Source: a virus. From it: DNA of 64,000 nucleotides. Location: IMG/VR virus record IMGVR_UViG_3300028399_000005, positions 19,943-83,942 of that record. One strand, given 5' to 3'. The position numbers were made by a program, and so were the translations under genes. Shown piece after piece: positions 27,132 to 34,885 of the stretch. Numbering within the stretch: position 1 is the first letter of the stretch; each line of letters begins with the position of its first letter. The notes under the pieces are model-generated. The model saw only the letters and a list, made by a program, of their open reading frames with translations, made no database searches and had not been told where the DNA came from.

Positions 27132-27879
27132 AGACTTCGCCTTCTTCTTCTTTCTTTCGTTTTTTCGATTGCTTCTCGGGCTTCTTAGTATCTTTGCGGA
27201 GCGTCTTCATGGTCGTGAGCTTCTTCGGCGTATCCGTGCACTTGACGACGAGCTCCCAGGCGGGGTTCCCCGCGAACTTCTTCGCCTCGTAGTAGTGCTG
27301 TATCGCCCCGACCTCGACGAGCGTCTCGATGATCGAGCTGTTGGTCTCGAGCGTTTCGAGGCGCTTCTTCCCGAAAAATGGCATGAGCGCGTCGACGAGT
27401 CCCGTGATTTTCTCGTAGCTTCGTGGCGTGAACCGTGCGACGTCTTCTTCGAAGATCACGACGAATCTGTTGATTGACCCCTCGTTCGACGGCGTGTTGA
27501 TGGCGAACGGGTTCACGATCCATCCGTGCTTCTTGAAGCTCTTCGTTACGAAGATTGCGAAGGGCTCGTTTCGAGCGAGCGCTTCGGTGAGGACGTCCCG
27601 AAACTCGTTGAACTTGAACGCCTTGAACCTTGCGGGGGAAACAACCCAGTTCGTTTTTCGGACTGTCGCTTCTTTGAGCGCCCCCGCACAAAAAACGCAG
27701 AGCCCGTGGCCCGCTTTCAAGTGCTGGAATCCCGTGAAATTGCCCGAGACTACTCTCTTGATGTCCACGAGCTCGTCGACGGTCTCCATGCAAATATAGC
27801 ACCTACCGTGGTGCTTTTCGCCCGAGATTGGCTCGATCATTTTTGCTTGTGCGAGCAGGCGTGGTATTGTGAGAATCAT
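27109..27879 (-). CDS. csf1: Csf1 (Cas8-like large subunit) of type IV-B CRISPR-Cas
   Basis: A 256-residue protein with an N-terminal zinc finger made of GRCYICME and, 30 residues later, GLCVFCAG, matching the two CxxC pairs of Csf1, the type IV signature protein. The C-terminus is a basic tail (KKPEKQSKKRKKEEE). First gene of the operon. The ATG at 27879 is preferred over a TTG one codon earlier. A CGTTATAACG site and a TATTATA box lie upstream. Confidence 0.85.
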   Translation of the reverse strand: MILTIPRLLAQAKMIEPISGEKHHGRCYICMETVDELVDIKRVVSGNFTGFQHLKAGHGLCVFCAGALKEATVRKTNWVVSPARFKAFKFNEFRDVLTEALARNEPFAIFVTKSFKKHGWIVNPFAINTPSNEGSINRFVVIFEEDVARFTPRSYEKITGLVDALMPFFGKKRLETLETNSSIIETLVEVGAIQHYYEAKKFAGNPAWELVVKCTDTPKKLTTMKTLRKDTKKPEKQSKKRKKEEEGEVYGAEIYF

Positions 27880-27928
27880 CAAGCAATCGACGATTTATCG
27901 AGAATCGCTGTATAATAGCCTTGCTCGC

Positions 27929-27938
27929 CGTTATAACG
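27929..27938. promoter_or_regulatory. CGTTATAACG palindrome of the CRISPR operon
   Basis: Leftward it is followed after about 11 nt by TATTATAC, giving a leader of about 10-15 nt to csf1. It lies 26 nt from a second copy serving the divergent small gene. Confidence 0.7.
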
Positions 27939-27963
27939 ATACTTTTCTTTCTTTAGGTGAACT

Positions 27964-27973
27964 TGTTATAACG
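27964..27973. promoter_or_regulatory. TGTTATAACG palindrome variant
   Basis: Rightward it is followed after 12 nt by GTTTAAGAA, then the ATG at 28015. Together with the site at 27929 it forms a divergent control region. Confidence 0.6.
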
Positions 27974-28014
27974 AGGCGAAAATCGTTTAAGAATCGGGCG
28001 GAAAACATACAAAT

Positions 28015-28140
28015 ATGAAGATCGAAAAACTATCAAGATACTTTAGAAAAACAGAAGCGCGCCAGAGACCCATGAGCGGTTTTCAGAAGCACGTTCGCGC
28101 GTTCCGTCGTTTCCGATTTCGTGCGGTCATGTCTTCATAG
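28015..28140 (+). CDS. 41-aa basic protein divergent from csf1
   Basis: A short frame (starting MKIEKLSRYFRKTEARQ, ending RAVMSS) with about a third of residues Arg or Lys. It is supported by the promoter motif with correct TATA and ATG spacing. It might be a nucleic-acid-binding regulator or an anti-CRISPR-like partner, but no function is established. Confidence 0.45.
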   Translation: MKIEKLSRYFRKTEARQRPMSGFQKHVRAFRRFRFRAVMSS

Positions 28141-28216
28141 GCGAAGTAGGCAAAGAAAGGAAAAAAGGGCGGAGCAGAGCTCCGAAAGGCAAAGGCGGAG
28201 AGGAAGCGGTAGGCGC

Positions 28217-28348
28217 TCAGAGCTCGAGGTTGTCGAAGAATTCGCTAAATAAGACCGCTAAGAGCTCATCGTCGAACTCTGACAGCGCCTTCGCTTCGTA
28301 AAGCTTTGAAGAATTGTCGTCTTTTGAGAAGTTGTCGTTCTCGCTCAT
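28217..28348 (-). CDS. 43-aa acidic protein with structured leader
   Basis: A small acidic protein (MSENDNFSKDDNSSK at the start, ELLAVLFSEFFDNLEL at the end). It is supported by a class II promoter and by a structured 5' leader shared with the next two genes on this strand. Function unknown. Confidence 0.5.
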   Translation of the reverse strand: MSENDNFSKDDNSSKLYEAKALSEFDDELLAVLFSEFFDNLEL

Positions 28349-28366
28349 GGTACATCCCTGTCGTCG

Positions 28367-28402
28367 GGCGGGTCTCCTTCCCCCTTGCGGGGGTAACCCA
28401 CC
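28367..28402 (-). promoter_or_regulatory. structured 5' leader RNA, copy 1
   Basis: An 8-bp outer stem (GGUGGGUU with GACCCGCC), a single A opposite AAGGA, then a CCCCC/GGGGG stem capped by GCAA. It begins where transcription should start and ends 18 nt before the ATG. Copies 2 and 3 keep the fold with compensatory changes. Confidence 0.7.
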
Positions 28403-28440
28403 AATATAATATAGGAAGGAGAAATATAAAAAGGTTGTGG
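28403..28440 (-). promoter_or_regulatory. class II promoter
   Basis: CCACAACC abuts TTTTTATATTT; ATATTATATTG then leads into the leader hairpin rather than an ATG. Confidence 0.7.
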
Positions 28441-28608
28441 TAAAGGTAATCAATATGTTTGTATTTTTCTGATAAAAAATAAGAGAAACTTGGCAGGCGG
28501 TTTATTACAAAAAAATGACAAAAAATAGCGCGACGGAAGCGGTAGCAAAGAAAGAAAAGAAGGGGCGAAGCAAAGCTCCGCAAAGTTAGGAAGGCAAAGT
28601 TGAAGGGC

Positions 28609-29016
28609 TTATAAGTCCAGTTTTCTACCGTATGCTTCGAGGAGCGCCGTAAGCTCCAAATCTATTAGGCCTCTCTCATTTGAGAGGAAGCCCAATAGAT
28701 TCAAGGTATGGCGGGCGTCTAAGAAGTCGTCCACCTTCGATCGGAAGGCGATCCGAAGGAAGGTATAGACGATGTGGTAGGCGAGGTCTCGGGCGGTCAT
28801 GCCCTTCGTCTCATAGACCGCTTGTGCGAGCTCGAAGGCTCTCACAATGGTCTCGTTCATCTCGGCTTCGAACTCTTCTGGATTCATGCGTTGCGATAGC
28901 GCAGACGCAATGAAGTCCTGGAAGAGCCCGTCTATTTCGTTCAAAGCGTGCTCGTCTATCGGGGCGTCGCCCGATAATGGACGGACACGCTTAGCGTCGA
29001 ACGTTTCGTCTGCCAT
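28609..29016 (-). CDS. hypothetical helical protein with structured leader
   Basis: A 135-residue, helical and acidic protein of unknown function. The ATG at 29016 lies after the structured leader (copy 2) and class II promoter; the longer frame would read through both. Its leader marks it as coregulated with the neighbours at 28217 and 29395. Confidence 0.6.
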   Translation of the reverse strand: MADETFDAKRVRPLSGDAPIDEHALNEIDGLFQDFIASALSQRMNPEEFEAEMNETIVRAFELAQAVYETKGMTARDLAYHIVYTFLRIAFRSKVDDFLDARHTLNLLGFLSNERGLIDLELTALLEAYGRKLDL

Positions 29017-29036
29017 AGTCCATCTCTCCGTCGTCG

Positions 29037-29071
29037 GGTGGTGTTCCTTCCCCGCATGGGGGTGCACCACC
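29037..29071 (-). promoter_or_regulatory. structured 5' leader RNA, copy 2
   Basis: A 7-bp outer stem (GGUGGUG with CACCACC), an internal loop with AAGGAA, and an inner CCCC/GGGG stem with an AUGC-type loop. Pairs differ from copies 1 and 3 but stay complementary. Confidence 0.7.
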
Positions 29072-29110
29072 AATATAATATAGGAAGTGGTAATATATAA
29101 ACTTTGTGGG
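29072..29110 (-). promoter_or_regulatory. class II promoter
   Basis: CCACAAAG abuts TTTATATATT; ATATTATATTG leads into the leader hairpin. Confidence 0.65.
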
Positions 29111-29394
29111 AAATTGGTAGATAATTGCACTCTAAAAGTGTTGCGAGGAGCAAGAAAACGAATCTCGCCTGTCCGCCCGCTGGGGGTGGCGGGTGTTTAC
29201 GTCAATCAAACGTCTATTCTTTTAGACAAGCGACTGATTGGGGTACTATTTACGCCAATTTGAAAAGTTGCTAATTAATAAAGGAATTAATTAACAAAAC
29301 TTGCAGGGAATTCTGCGTGCGGAAAAATATAATCATTAAAAAACGGCGATCGATCGAATCAAGGAAAGAAGAAGGCGAAGAAAGGCGGGGTTTG
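29111..29394. other. non-coding stretch
   Basis: No gene seen. It contains a GC hairpin near 29174-29190 (CCCGC...GCGGG), possibly the 3' end of the leftward gene at 29395, and an AT-rich inverted repeat near 29272-29299 (TTAATTAA halves). Confidence 0.35.
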
Positions 29395-29796
29395 TCAAAG
29401 GTTGTTATAAACTATCTCGAGCGCTCTTCGGATTGTGAGTGTCTTCGGTGGGCGCTTGTAAGGGGCGTAGCCGACGTCCCATACGAGCGTCCCTCGAATG
29501 CTAACCCGTGCACTCCCCTCGAAGAGGAGCTCGTCGTCTGGACTGTACGCCTTGACAACGATGTCGTGCACGGTAACGCTGTATTCCGTGCCAGGCCATG
29601 GTCTGCCCTTGTAGCGCTCGACTTCTACAAGGGCGATCTCGAGCCGTACCGAGCCCTTGTTCGAGTCCACGAAAAGCGTGAGCTCGTCAAGGGCGTCGTA
29701 GTCGTCGCGTAATACGAGGGCTACCCCCTCGAAGCCGTTCCCAGCCACGAAGGAGTAGCCCTTCAACTTAGAGTTATAGGCTAACTTCATTCTCAT
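29395..29796 (-). CDS. hypothetical beta-rich protein with structured leader
   Basis: A 133-residue protein, mostly beta strands (a GYSFVAGNGFEGVALVL segment, then EYSVTVHDIVVKAYS). Unknown. The start follows leader copy 3. No membrane segment is visible. Confidence 0.6.
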   Translation of the reverse strand: MRMKLAYNSKLKGYSFVAGNGFEGVALVLRDDYDALDELTLFVDSNKGSVRLEIALVEVERYKGRPWPGTEYSVTVHDIVVKAYSPDDELLFEGSARVSIRGTLVWDVGYAPYKRPPKTLTIRRALEIVYNNL

Positions 29797-29812
29797 AGTA
29801 TCACCGTCGCCG

Positions 29813-29848
29813 AGCGAGTCTCCTTCCCCCATAAGGGGGTAACCCGCT
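29813..29848 (-). promoter_or_regulatory. structured 5' leader RNA, copy 3
   Basis: An 8-bp outer stem (AGCGGGUU with GACUCGCU), a single A opposite AAGGA, and a CCCCC/GGGGG stem with loop UUAU. The first pair is A-U here and G-C in the other copies; the third is C-G here versus U-G and U-A. Confidence 0.7.
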
Positions 29849-29887
29849 AATATAATATACGCAACGGTAATATATAAGTTTTGTGGG
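29849..29887 (-). promoter_or_regulatory. class II promoter
   Basis: CCCACAAAAC precedes TTATATATT; ATATTATATT leads into leader copy 3. Confidence 0.6.
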
Positions 29888-29952
29888 AATTTGGTTAGAA
29901 GATGCGTAAAAAATATGAAAAAAATGTGCAAAAATATGAAGCATAAATCATG

Positions 29953-30309
29953 CTAAGAATGATGACGAACGCCTTGTTCGCGAAGGTCGTCGATGACCTC
30001 GGCAAGCATCTCTTGAGCCTCGTCGATGGTCGCAAGCATCCCTTCGAGGACGGCGAACTCGTCGAGCTCGGGGTTCCCAGAAAAGACGCGAACCCAAGGA
30101 ACGACGGGCATCATGACGAAATCGTCGTAGCGCAGAACTGCGATGACTTTCTCAGTCGTCTTGTCCTTGACCGTAGCGGTCTTCGCAGTGCGTTCGTACT
30201 CTATAATTACCCTGTCAAATTCCTCAACAGCATCGAGCGCTTGGTATATCCTATCTATAACGACATTGCTAATGTCGAACGACGATTCTATATAGATCTG
30301 TTTCATCAT
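29953..30309 (-). CDS. hypothetical protein
   Basis: A 118-residue acidic protein beginning MMKQIYIESSFDISNV, with a helical C-terminus (MLATIDEAQEMLAEVIDDL). It starts at one of two adjacent ATGs (30309 or 30306) behind a class II-like promoter. Unknown. Confidence 0.55.
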   Translation of the reverse strand: MMKQIYIESSFDISNVVIDRIYQALDAVEEFDRVIIEYERTAKTATVKDKTTEKVIAVLRYDDFVMMPVVPWVRVFSGNPELDEFAVLEGMLATIDEAQEMLAEVIDDLREQGVRHHS

Positions 30310-30347
30310 GACTAATAATACCAGCCCAGAATACAAAAACTTTGTGG
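30310..30347 (-). promoter_or_regulatory. class II-like promoter
   Basis: CCACAAAG precedes TTTTTGTATT; a degenerate copy, back to back with the promoter at 30374. Confidence 0.4.
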
Positions 30348-30373
30348 AATTTAAAACCAGCTATAAGAGAACA

Positions 30374-30412
30374 CCACAAAATCTAAATATTTCAACTTCG
30401 CATAGTATATTG
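30374..30412 (+). promoter_or_regulatory. class II promoter
   Basis: CCACAAAA then TCTAAATATTT, and ATAGTATATTG directly before the ATG at 30413. Confidence 0.6.
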
Positions 30413-30931
30413 ATGAAGACCAGATTACTATCCAAGGGCGGATGGCGTATCCACGTCGTCGCCATGAAAATACTTGAAGAATTCATGCCACGCACGATCC
30501 CTTGCCCCGCGTGCGGACAAGGGGAAGCAACGCTCGACCCAGACTTCTCGGGCGAACGCCCTACCGTAGCGTACGCCCACGAGGGCCACAAGACCACAAC
30601 TGACGTTTTCGACGACGGTCTCAAACAAAAATTCGAGACCGCCCGCGAGCTGTTCCGCGAGCTACGGCTCGCCTCGCTGGCGGACGTGTTCGAGCTCACC
30701 GAAAAACAAACCCGAGCACTCGAAAAACTCGTCAAAGAAGAGTTTCTCCGACATGTAGCCGACGGGGGCTTTCGAGGGTTCTCCGAGAGGAACGGCCCGA
30801 TCGACCGCCACTATCTCAGAGCGTTGCGCAAGAAAGGGCTCTTGCGCCACGAAAACGGTAAATACTTGACTAAGGACTGGGTCGCCACGTACGTGGTCGT
30901 CTTCGGAGTGGAATCCCCGATCGGGCTCTGA
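30413..30931 (+). CDS. hypothetical protein with CxxC and possible winged helix
   Basis: A 172-residue protein. Near residue 30 it has PCPACGQGEA, then HEGH near residue 60, a possible zinc site. The C-terminal part (RHYLRALRKKGLLRHENGKY) looks like a winged-helix recognition helix and wing. Unknown; perhaps a regulator. It abuts the candidate origin region. Confidence 0.5.
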   Translation: MKTRLLSKGGWRIHVVAMKILEEFMPRTIPCPACGQGEATLDPDFSGERPTVAYAHEGHKTTTDVFDDGLKQKFETARELFRELRLASLADVFELTEKQTRALEKLVKEEFLRHVADGGFRGFSERNGPIDRHYLRALRKKGLLRHENGKYLTKDWVATYVVVFGVESPIGL

Positions 30932-31888
30932 CGCGTCGACAGGCGGTGTACTATTTTTTTCATATTTTTCGCGTTATTTTTCATATTCTTTTCATTTTTT
31001 AATTCCTATCGAGAAGGTCTGAATCTATTAAATTCTAAAGAATCGATGATTATTTTTTATTTTTCAATGGGGGGTGCGATAGGCATAATTATGTTCCTCG
31101 AGAATCTACGAAGCGCCGAAACTCGGAAAAACAGCAACAAGAGATTTTTTTGACTTTTTCGCGTTATTTTTCACATTCTTTTCAATTTCTAAAATTGTTT
31201 CTTACGCTTTGAACCCTTTAAATTTTGGATTTCCCATGATTATTTTTTATTTTTCAGTACCCCCTGCGATAGGCATGCCCCATTGGTGCCCCCTATAATA
31301 ATATAATATAGGGTACAGGCAGTGGCGGTTTCGGGAATAGTTTGGAATCATATACTTTAGTATATGATATATAATTAAGAATAAGAATCTGGGTTGATTC
31401 TAACCTATCGTATATAGTATTGAAAATAATAAAAAAATAATAAGAAAATAGTAAAAAATGAAAAATTAGAAGCCCTTGTAGGCATTTAGAAAACTGAAAA
31501 TAATGTGAAAAATAACGCGAAATATTGAAAAAAATAAACTTGGAATATAGGGTATGATTTTTGCTTTTTTCTTAGTTTTTTAGGGTTTCAGGCTTTGGTA
31601 TTAGGAATCAAGAATCTATACGCGATCGCGGGGGGTACTGAAAAATAAAAAATAATCGTCGATTCTTTGGAGTCATGAGTTGAGCGTTGTGTTTATTGCG
31701 ATTCATGATTCTGAAAAAAATGCGCGAAAAAAGGTAAAAAATTTTAAAAAATCGTTTGTGCGGTCGAGGGGCTGTCTTCTCAAAACTCGGGGCTGTAGTC
31801 GCGAAAAACAAGAGATTGGCGGGGCGAGTTTTCGGCGACCCGCGATTGATTGTGGGAAACACGAACATCTACGGACGCTCCGAAACCT
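30932..31888. other. AT-rich repeated region, candidate replication origin
   Basis: About 950 nt with no gene. Two motifs alternate. R1 (TTCGCGTTATTTTTCA core) occurs at about 30968 and 31159, and inverted at about 31505. R2 (GATTATTTTTTATTTTTCA followed by G/C-run and GCGATAGGCAT) occurs at about 31048 and 31237, and inverted at about 31630. The centre (31290-31430) is an AT-rich block with TATAATATAATATA. Such direct plus inverted repeats beside replication genes suggest an origin; an untested inference. Confidence 0.45.
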
Positions 31889-31898
31889 CGTTCTAACA
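31889..31898. promoter_or_regulatory. CGTTCTAACA palindrome variant
   Basis: Followed after 10 nt by GTTTTTTAAG and then the ATG at 31941. Confidence 0.5.
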
Positions 31899-31940
31899 AC
31901 TCGTAACCGTTTTTTAAGCGGTTTTCGAGAGTAGCACAGA

Positions 31941-32489
31941 ATGATGCTCGATAATGCAAGACTCGATGAAATGATTAGAAGAGCCCGTGAACGGCGGGAA
32001 AAGCGAGAAAAAGCGATACTGCAAGAAATAACGCGCAACGCGAGGACGCCACGGTTCTTCCCCGTTGCCGAGCGCCACATTGGCGAGGGCCTCAAGCGGG
32101 AGTTCTTGAACTCCGCAGAAGCTCGGAAGATGCCTCGCACGCTTATCGACCTCGTGGAAAACGTTGCCCCCTCGGCGAAGCCGATTTTTTCAAAGTACAC
32201 GCTCAGCATTCGCCCGCTCCCGAAGTGGATCGGGGAGCGCAACTGGCAGGCGCTGACGAAGTACTACAAGCAGTGGTGGTTCGAGTGGCGGGACAGAATC
32301 TGGCTCTTCCATGCGGGGAGCAGTGCGTTGCAGTTGCGGGACGTCTATCGTCTCGAGGTCGTGGCGGAGCACGAGAGGCTCCCGATCGGCGGGATTTTGT
32401 TGCTCGAGCTCTATCGCATGGGGCGCCCCGCCCGCAAGTACTGCAACAAGAAAGGAATCCCGTACTATGATTATTTGACACTTCCGTGA
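31941..32489 (+). CDS. hypothetical basic protein
   Basis: A 182-residue, Arg-rich protein with a basic helical N-terminus (RRARERREKREKAI) and a tryptophan-rich centre (QWWFEWRDRIWLF). Unknown; its place next to the candidate origin and its charge make DNA binding plausible. Confidence 0.6.
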   Translation: MMLDNARLDEMIRRARERREKREKAILQEITRNARTPRFFPVAERHIGEGLKREFLNSAEARKMPRTLIDLVENVAPSAKPIFSKYTLSIRPLPKWIGERNWQALTKYYKQWWFEWRDRIWLFHAGSSALQLRDVYRLEVVAEHERLPIGGILLLELYRMGRPARKYCNKKGIPYYDYLTLP

Positions 32490-32522
32490 AAACGGGAAAA
32501 TAATATGTTTTTTTTAGTCGCT

Positions 32523-32532
32523 CGTTAGAACG
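32523..32532. promoter_or_regulatory. CGTTAGAACG palindrome variant
   Basis: Followed by TAATAAACG and CTATTATAATT, then the ATG at 32582. Confidence 0.6.
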
Positions 32533-32581
32533 ATAATAAACGCTATTATAATTTCTGTTTAAAAACGCATTTTGGTGAGAA

Positions 32582-33734
32582 ATGGGAATCCGATTCATTC
32601 CAAAAAAAGAATGTGATGTGGGTTTAGCTCGAAATGGAGTATTGGACTTCGGTAAAAAGAAACTTCCTACTCCCTTTCTTTGGTTTGGCTTATCAAATCG
32701 AGAATCTGTAGTTTTTCAAAAAACAGTATTTGAAAGTGCGATGATCGAAGGAATCATGGCAAATGCATACGACCTTATGTTTCAAGATAGGACTGGCTCT
32801 CGAACTGAAATGGTCAAAGAATTGTCTCGCTCAGGGCTCGTAGTAAAATGTGATAGCGGGGGTTACCAAATACTTAAGAGAGGGAAAAAAATCGATCGAT
32901 CCAAAGTTCTGAGGTTTCAAGAAGATTTGAATTGCGATTTGATGGTTCAACTCGATTATCCCATATTAGGTTCTGATCCTCGAGAACTTAAGAAAAAACA
33001 TATTGATAAAACCCTCAATAATCTGGAATATGCTTTGAAAACAGCTAATCGTCCAGAAAGAATTGTTCCAACTATTCATGGACACGATTCCGAGTTATTG
33101 CGTTATCAAGCAAAAAAAAATTACAGATCTCCTTGGCGAAACCCCGCCTATTATTAGTGTTGGTTCTTTGGTTCCTCTACTTTTTAATTCAAAAGGAGCA
33201 AAAGGGGTTGGAGGTAAAGCAAAAGCTTTGGAAGTTATAAGGATTGTTCGAAAACTTTTTCCAAAAACAATGATTCATGCTCTCGGTATTGGGGGCGCTC
33301 TTACATATCTCGCTATATATTTTGGCGCAGATAGTTTCGATAACAACGGTTGGATACAAAAAACTGGTTTCGGCGTAATTCAAGTTCCTGGATCATCGGA
33401 TCGGTTTCTTGGAACCCCGCCGAATGGCAGAAAGAAAATTGATACTGACGAAATAGCCTATCATAGATGGCTTGAATGTGTGTGCCCAGCTTGTAGGAGT
33501 TCTTCTAATAGAAGTGTATTCATTGGACGAGATGAGAGCGCAAGGCTAAATCGAGGAATACATAACGCCTATACATTTCAAGCGGAAATTTGGAGAGTAA
33601 GGAGATATATCCATGAAGGCCAATATATCAACTTTATAAAAGAGAGAATGAAAAATTCTATATATTTGCGGATTTTACAAGAGGAATTAAATCGTAACGA
33701 TCATGAAAAAATATTTAACGATGTGTGGTTTTAG
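32582..33734 (+). CDS. tRNA-guanine transglycosylase / DpdA-like protein, frameshifted at an A9 run
   Basis: Two frames joined give about 384 residues, the length of a full TGT-family TIM barrel. The first frame has KCDSGGYQIL (the catalytic DSGG) and VQLDYPILGSDP. The second has PPIISVGSLVPLL, GIGGALTYLAIYFGADSFDNNG and a zinc site CVCPAC followed 22 residues later by His in GIHNAYTF. The family swaps guanine for 7-deazaguanines in tRNA, or in DNA for DpdA; DNA is likelier in a virus. The switch is at nine A residues (33112-33120) and needs one nucleotide fewer. The gene is clearly AT-richer than its neighbours, suggesting recent transfer. Confidence 0.8.
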
Positions 33735-33807
33735 ACCGAGAAACTGTTCAGTTTATTTAGATACTATGATCCAAATATGAAGAATTTTTAGCGTTTTTTT
33801 AGTAGAT

Positions 33808-33817
33808 CGTTAGAACG
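33808..33817. promoter_or_regulatory. CGTTAGAACG palindrome variant
   Basis: Followed after 10 nt by GTTTTTATTG, then the ATG at 33860. Confidence 0.65.
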
Positions 33818-33859
33818 AGACCTTACGTTTTTATTGTGTCGCCACGAATAGCCGAAAGA

Positions 33860-34744
33860 ATGTTTTCGAAACAAGCAGTAGTCCTCGACGTTCACGACGA
33901 GATCCGCGAGAAGCTCAAGCGGATCTATCAAGAGTTTTATCCGCCAGTGCTCCTTGACGGACAGCCAGGCGCTGGGAAGACGTTCCTCGCCAAGCGAGTG
34001 GCGCAAGAACTCGGGTACGACCTTATCGAGGTGAACGCCTCGATGAACACGACGCAAGCGCAGATCGACCGCCTCAAGGACATCGCCTCGATCCAACGCG
34101 ACGAGCCGACAGTGCTCTTGCTCGACGAGATCGAGTCCACGTTCACGAGCGAGGAGATCGCCGATCTCGTGGACTTCGTTGCGATGAATGGGCGAGCGAA
34201 CAAGATCATGCTCGTGGCGACGGCGAACAACGCCTGGCGATTGTCGAACGCTATCCGCGAGAAGTTCTCCGTCATCAAGCTCCGACAGCCCACGTTGCGC
34301 GAGGTTCGCTCGGCGCTCAAGAAAGCGCGGGTCAGCCTCGACGGGCAGTTCATCACCCGCGATTTGCGCCAGCTCGTCCGATCCATAGAGCTTCAGAAAA
34401 GGGGCATATTGCCCCGAGAATCGACGGACGCGACGTTCGCCGTATCTTTTTCCACGGTTTCGGATTTCGTCGCAGGATCGATCGAAAAACGGCAAAATAT
34501 CATGGACGACGGGAAGCTTTATCGTCTGCGCCCCGCGATCGAGAAGTGGCTTGTTTACAACGCCCTCGCCGAGACTATCATGAAGAAGCACACGATCGAG
34601 TGGCACGAGACGCTCGAGCTGTTGTCGCTCTACGACGCCCTCGGGCGCAACAAGAACGTGCTCTTGACGCTCCCTCGCTTCTCGATCGGGTTCGGCGAGC
34701 TAAAGCACCCGACGCAACTTTTTAGGCAAGGCAAGAATCAATAG
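33860..34744 (+). CDS. RfcL-like AAA+ clamp-loader ATPase
   Basis: A 294-residue AAA+ protein with Walker A DGQPGAGKTFLA, the clamp-loader segment LIEVNASMN, Walker B VLLLDEIE and a sensor-like VATANN. The pattern is closest to the replication factor C large subunit. No small subunit is seen, so it may work with host subunits. I prefer the ATG at 33860 over a GTG 24 nt earlier because the TATA box overlaps the latter. A virus-encoded clamp or the host PCNA would be the partner. Confidence 0.8.
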   Translation: MFSKQAVVLDVHDEIREKLKRIYQEFYPPVLLDGQPGAGKTFLAKRVAQELGYDLIEVNASMNTTQAQIDRLKDIASIQRDEPTVLLLDEIESTFTSEEIADLVDFVAMNGRANKIMLVATANNAWRLSNAIREKFSVIKLRQPTLREVRSALKKARVSLDGQFITRDLRQLVRSIELQKRGILPRESTDATFAVSFSTVSDFVAGSIEKRQNIMDDGKLYRLRPAIEKWLVYNALAETIMKKHTIEWHETLELLSLYDALGRNKNVLLTLPRFSIGFGELKHPTQLFRQGKNQ

Positions 34745-34885
34745 ACAATGGGGTCGTAATTTCGTGATAGCGTTCGATTTCCGCCCGATTCTTCGACGAA
34801 AAATATTTTTCCGACCAATTCTTCGTTCGGCGAAGAACTCACAAAGAATCGCAAAAAATCGCACAAAAACAAGGAGTGAATAAAA

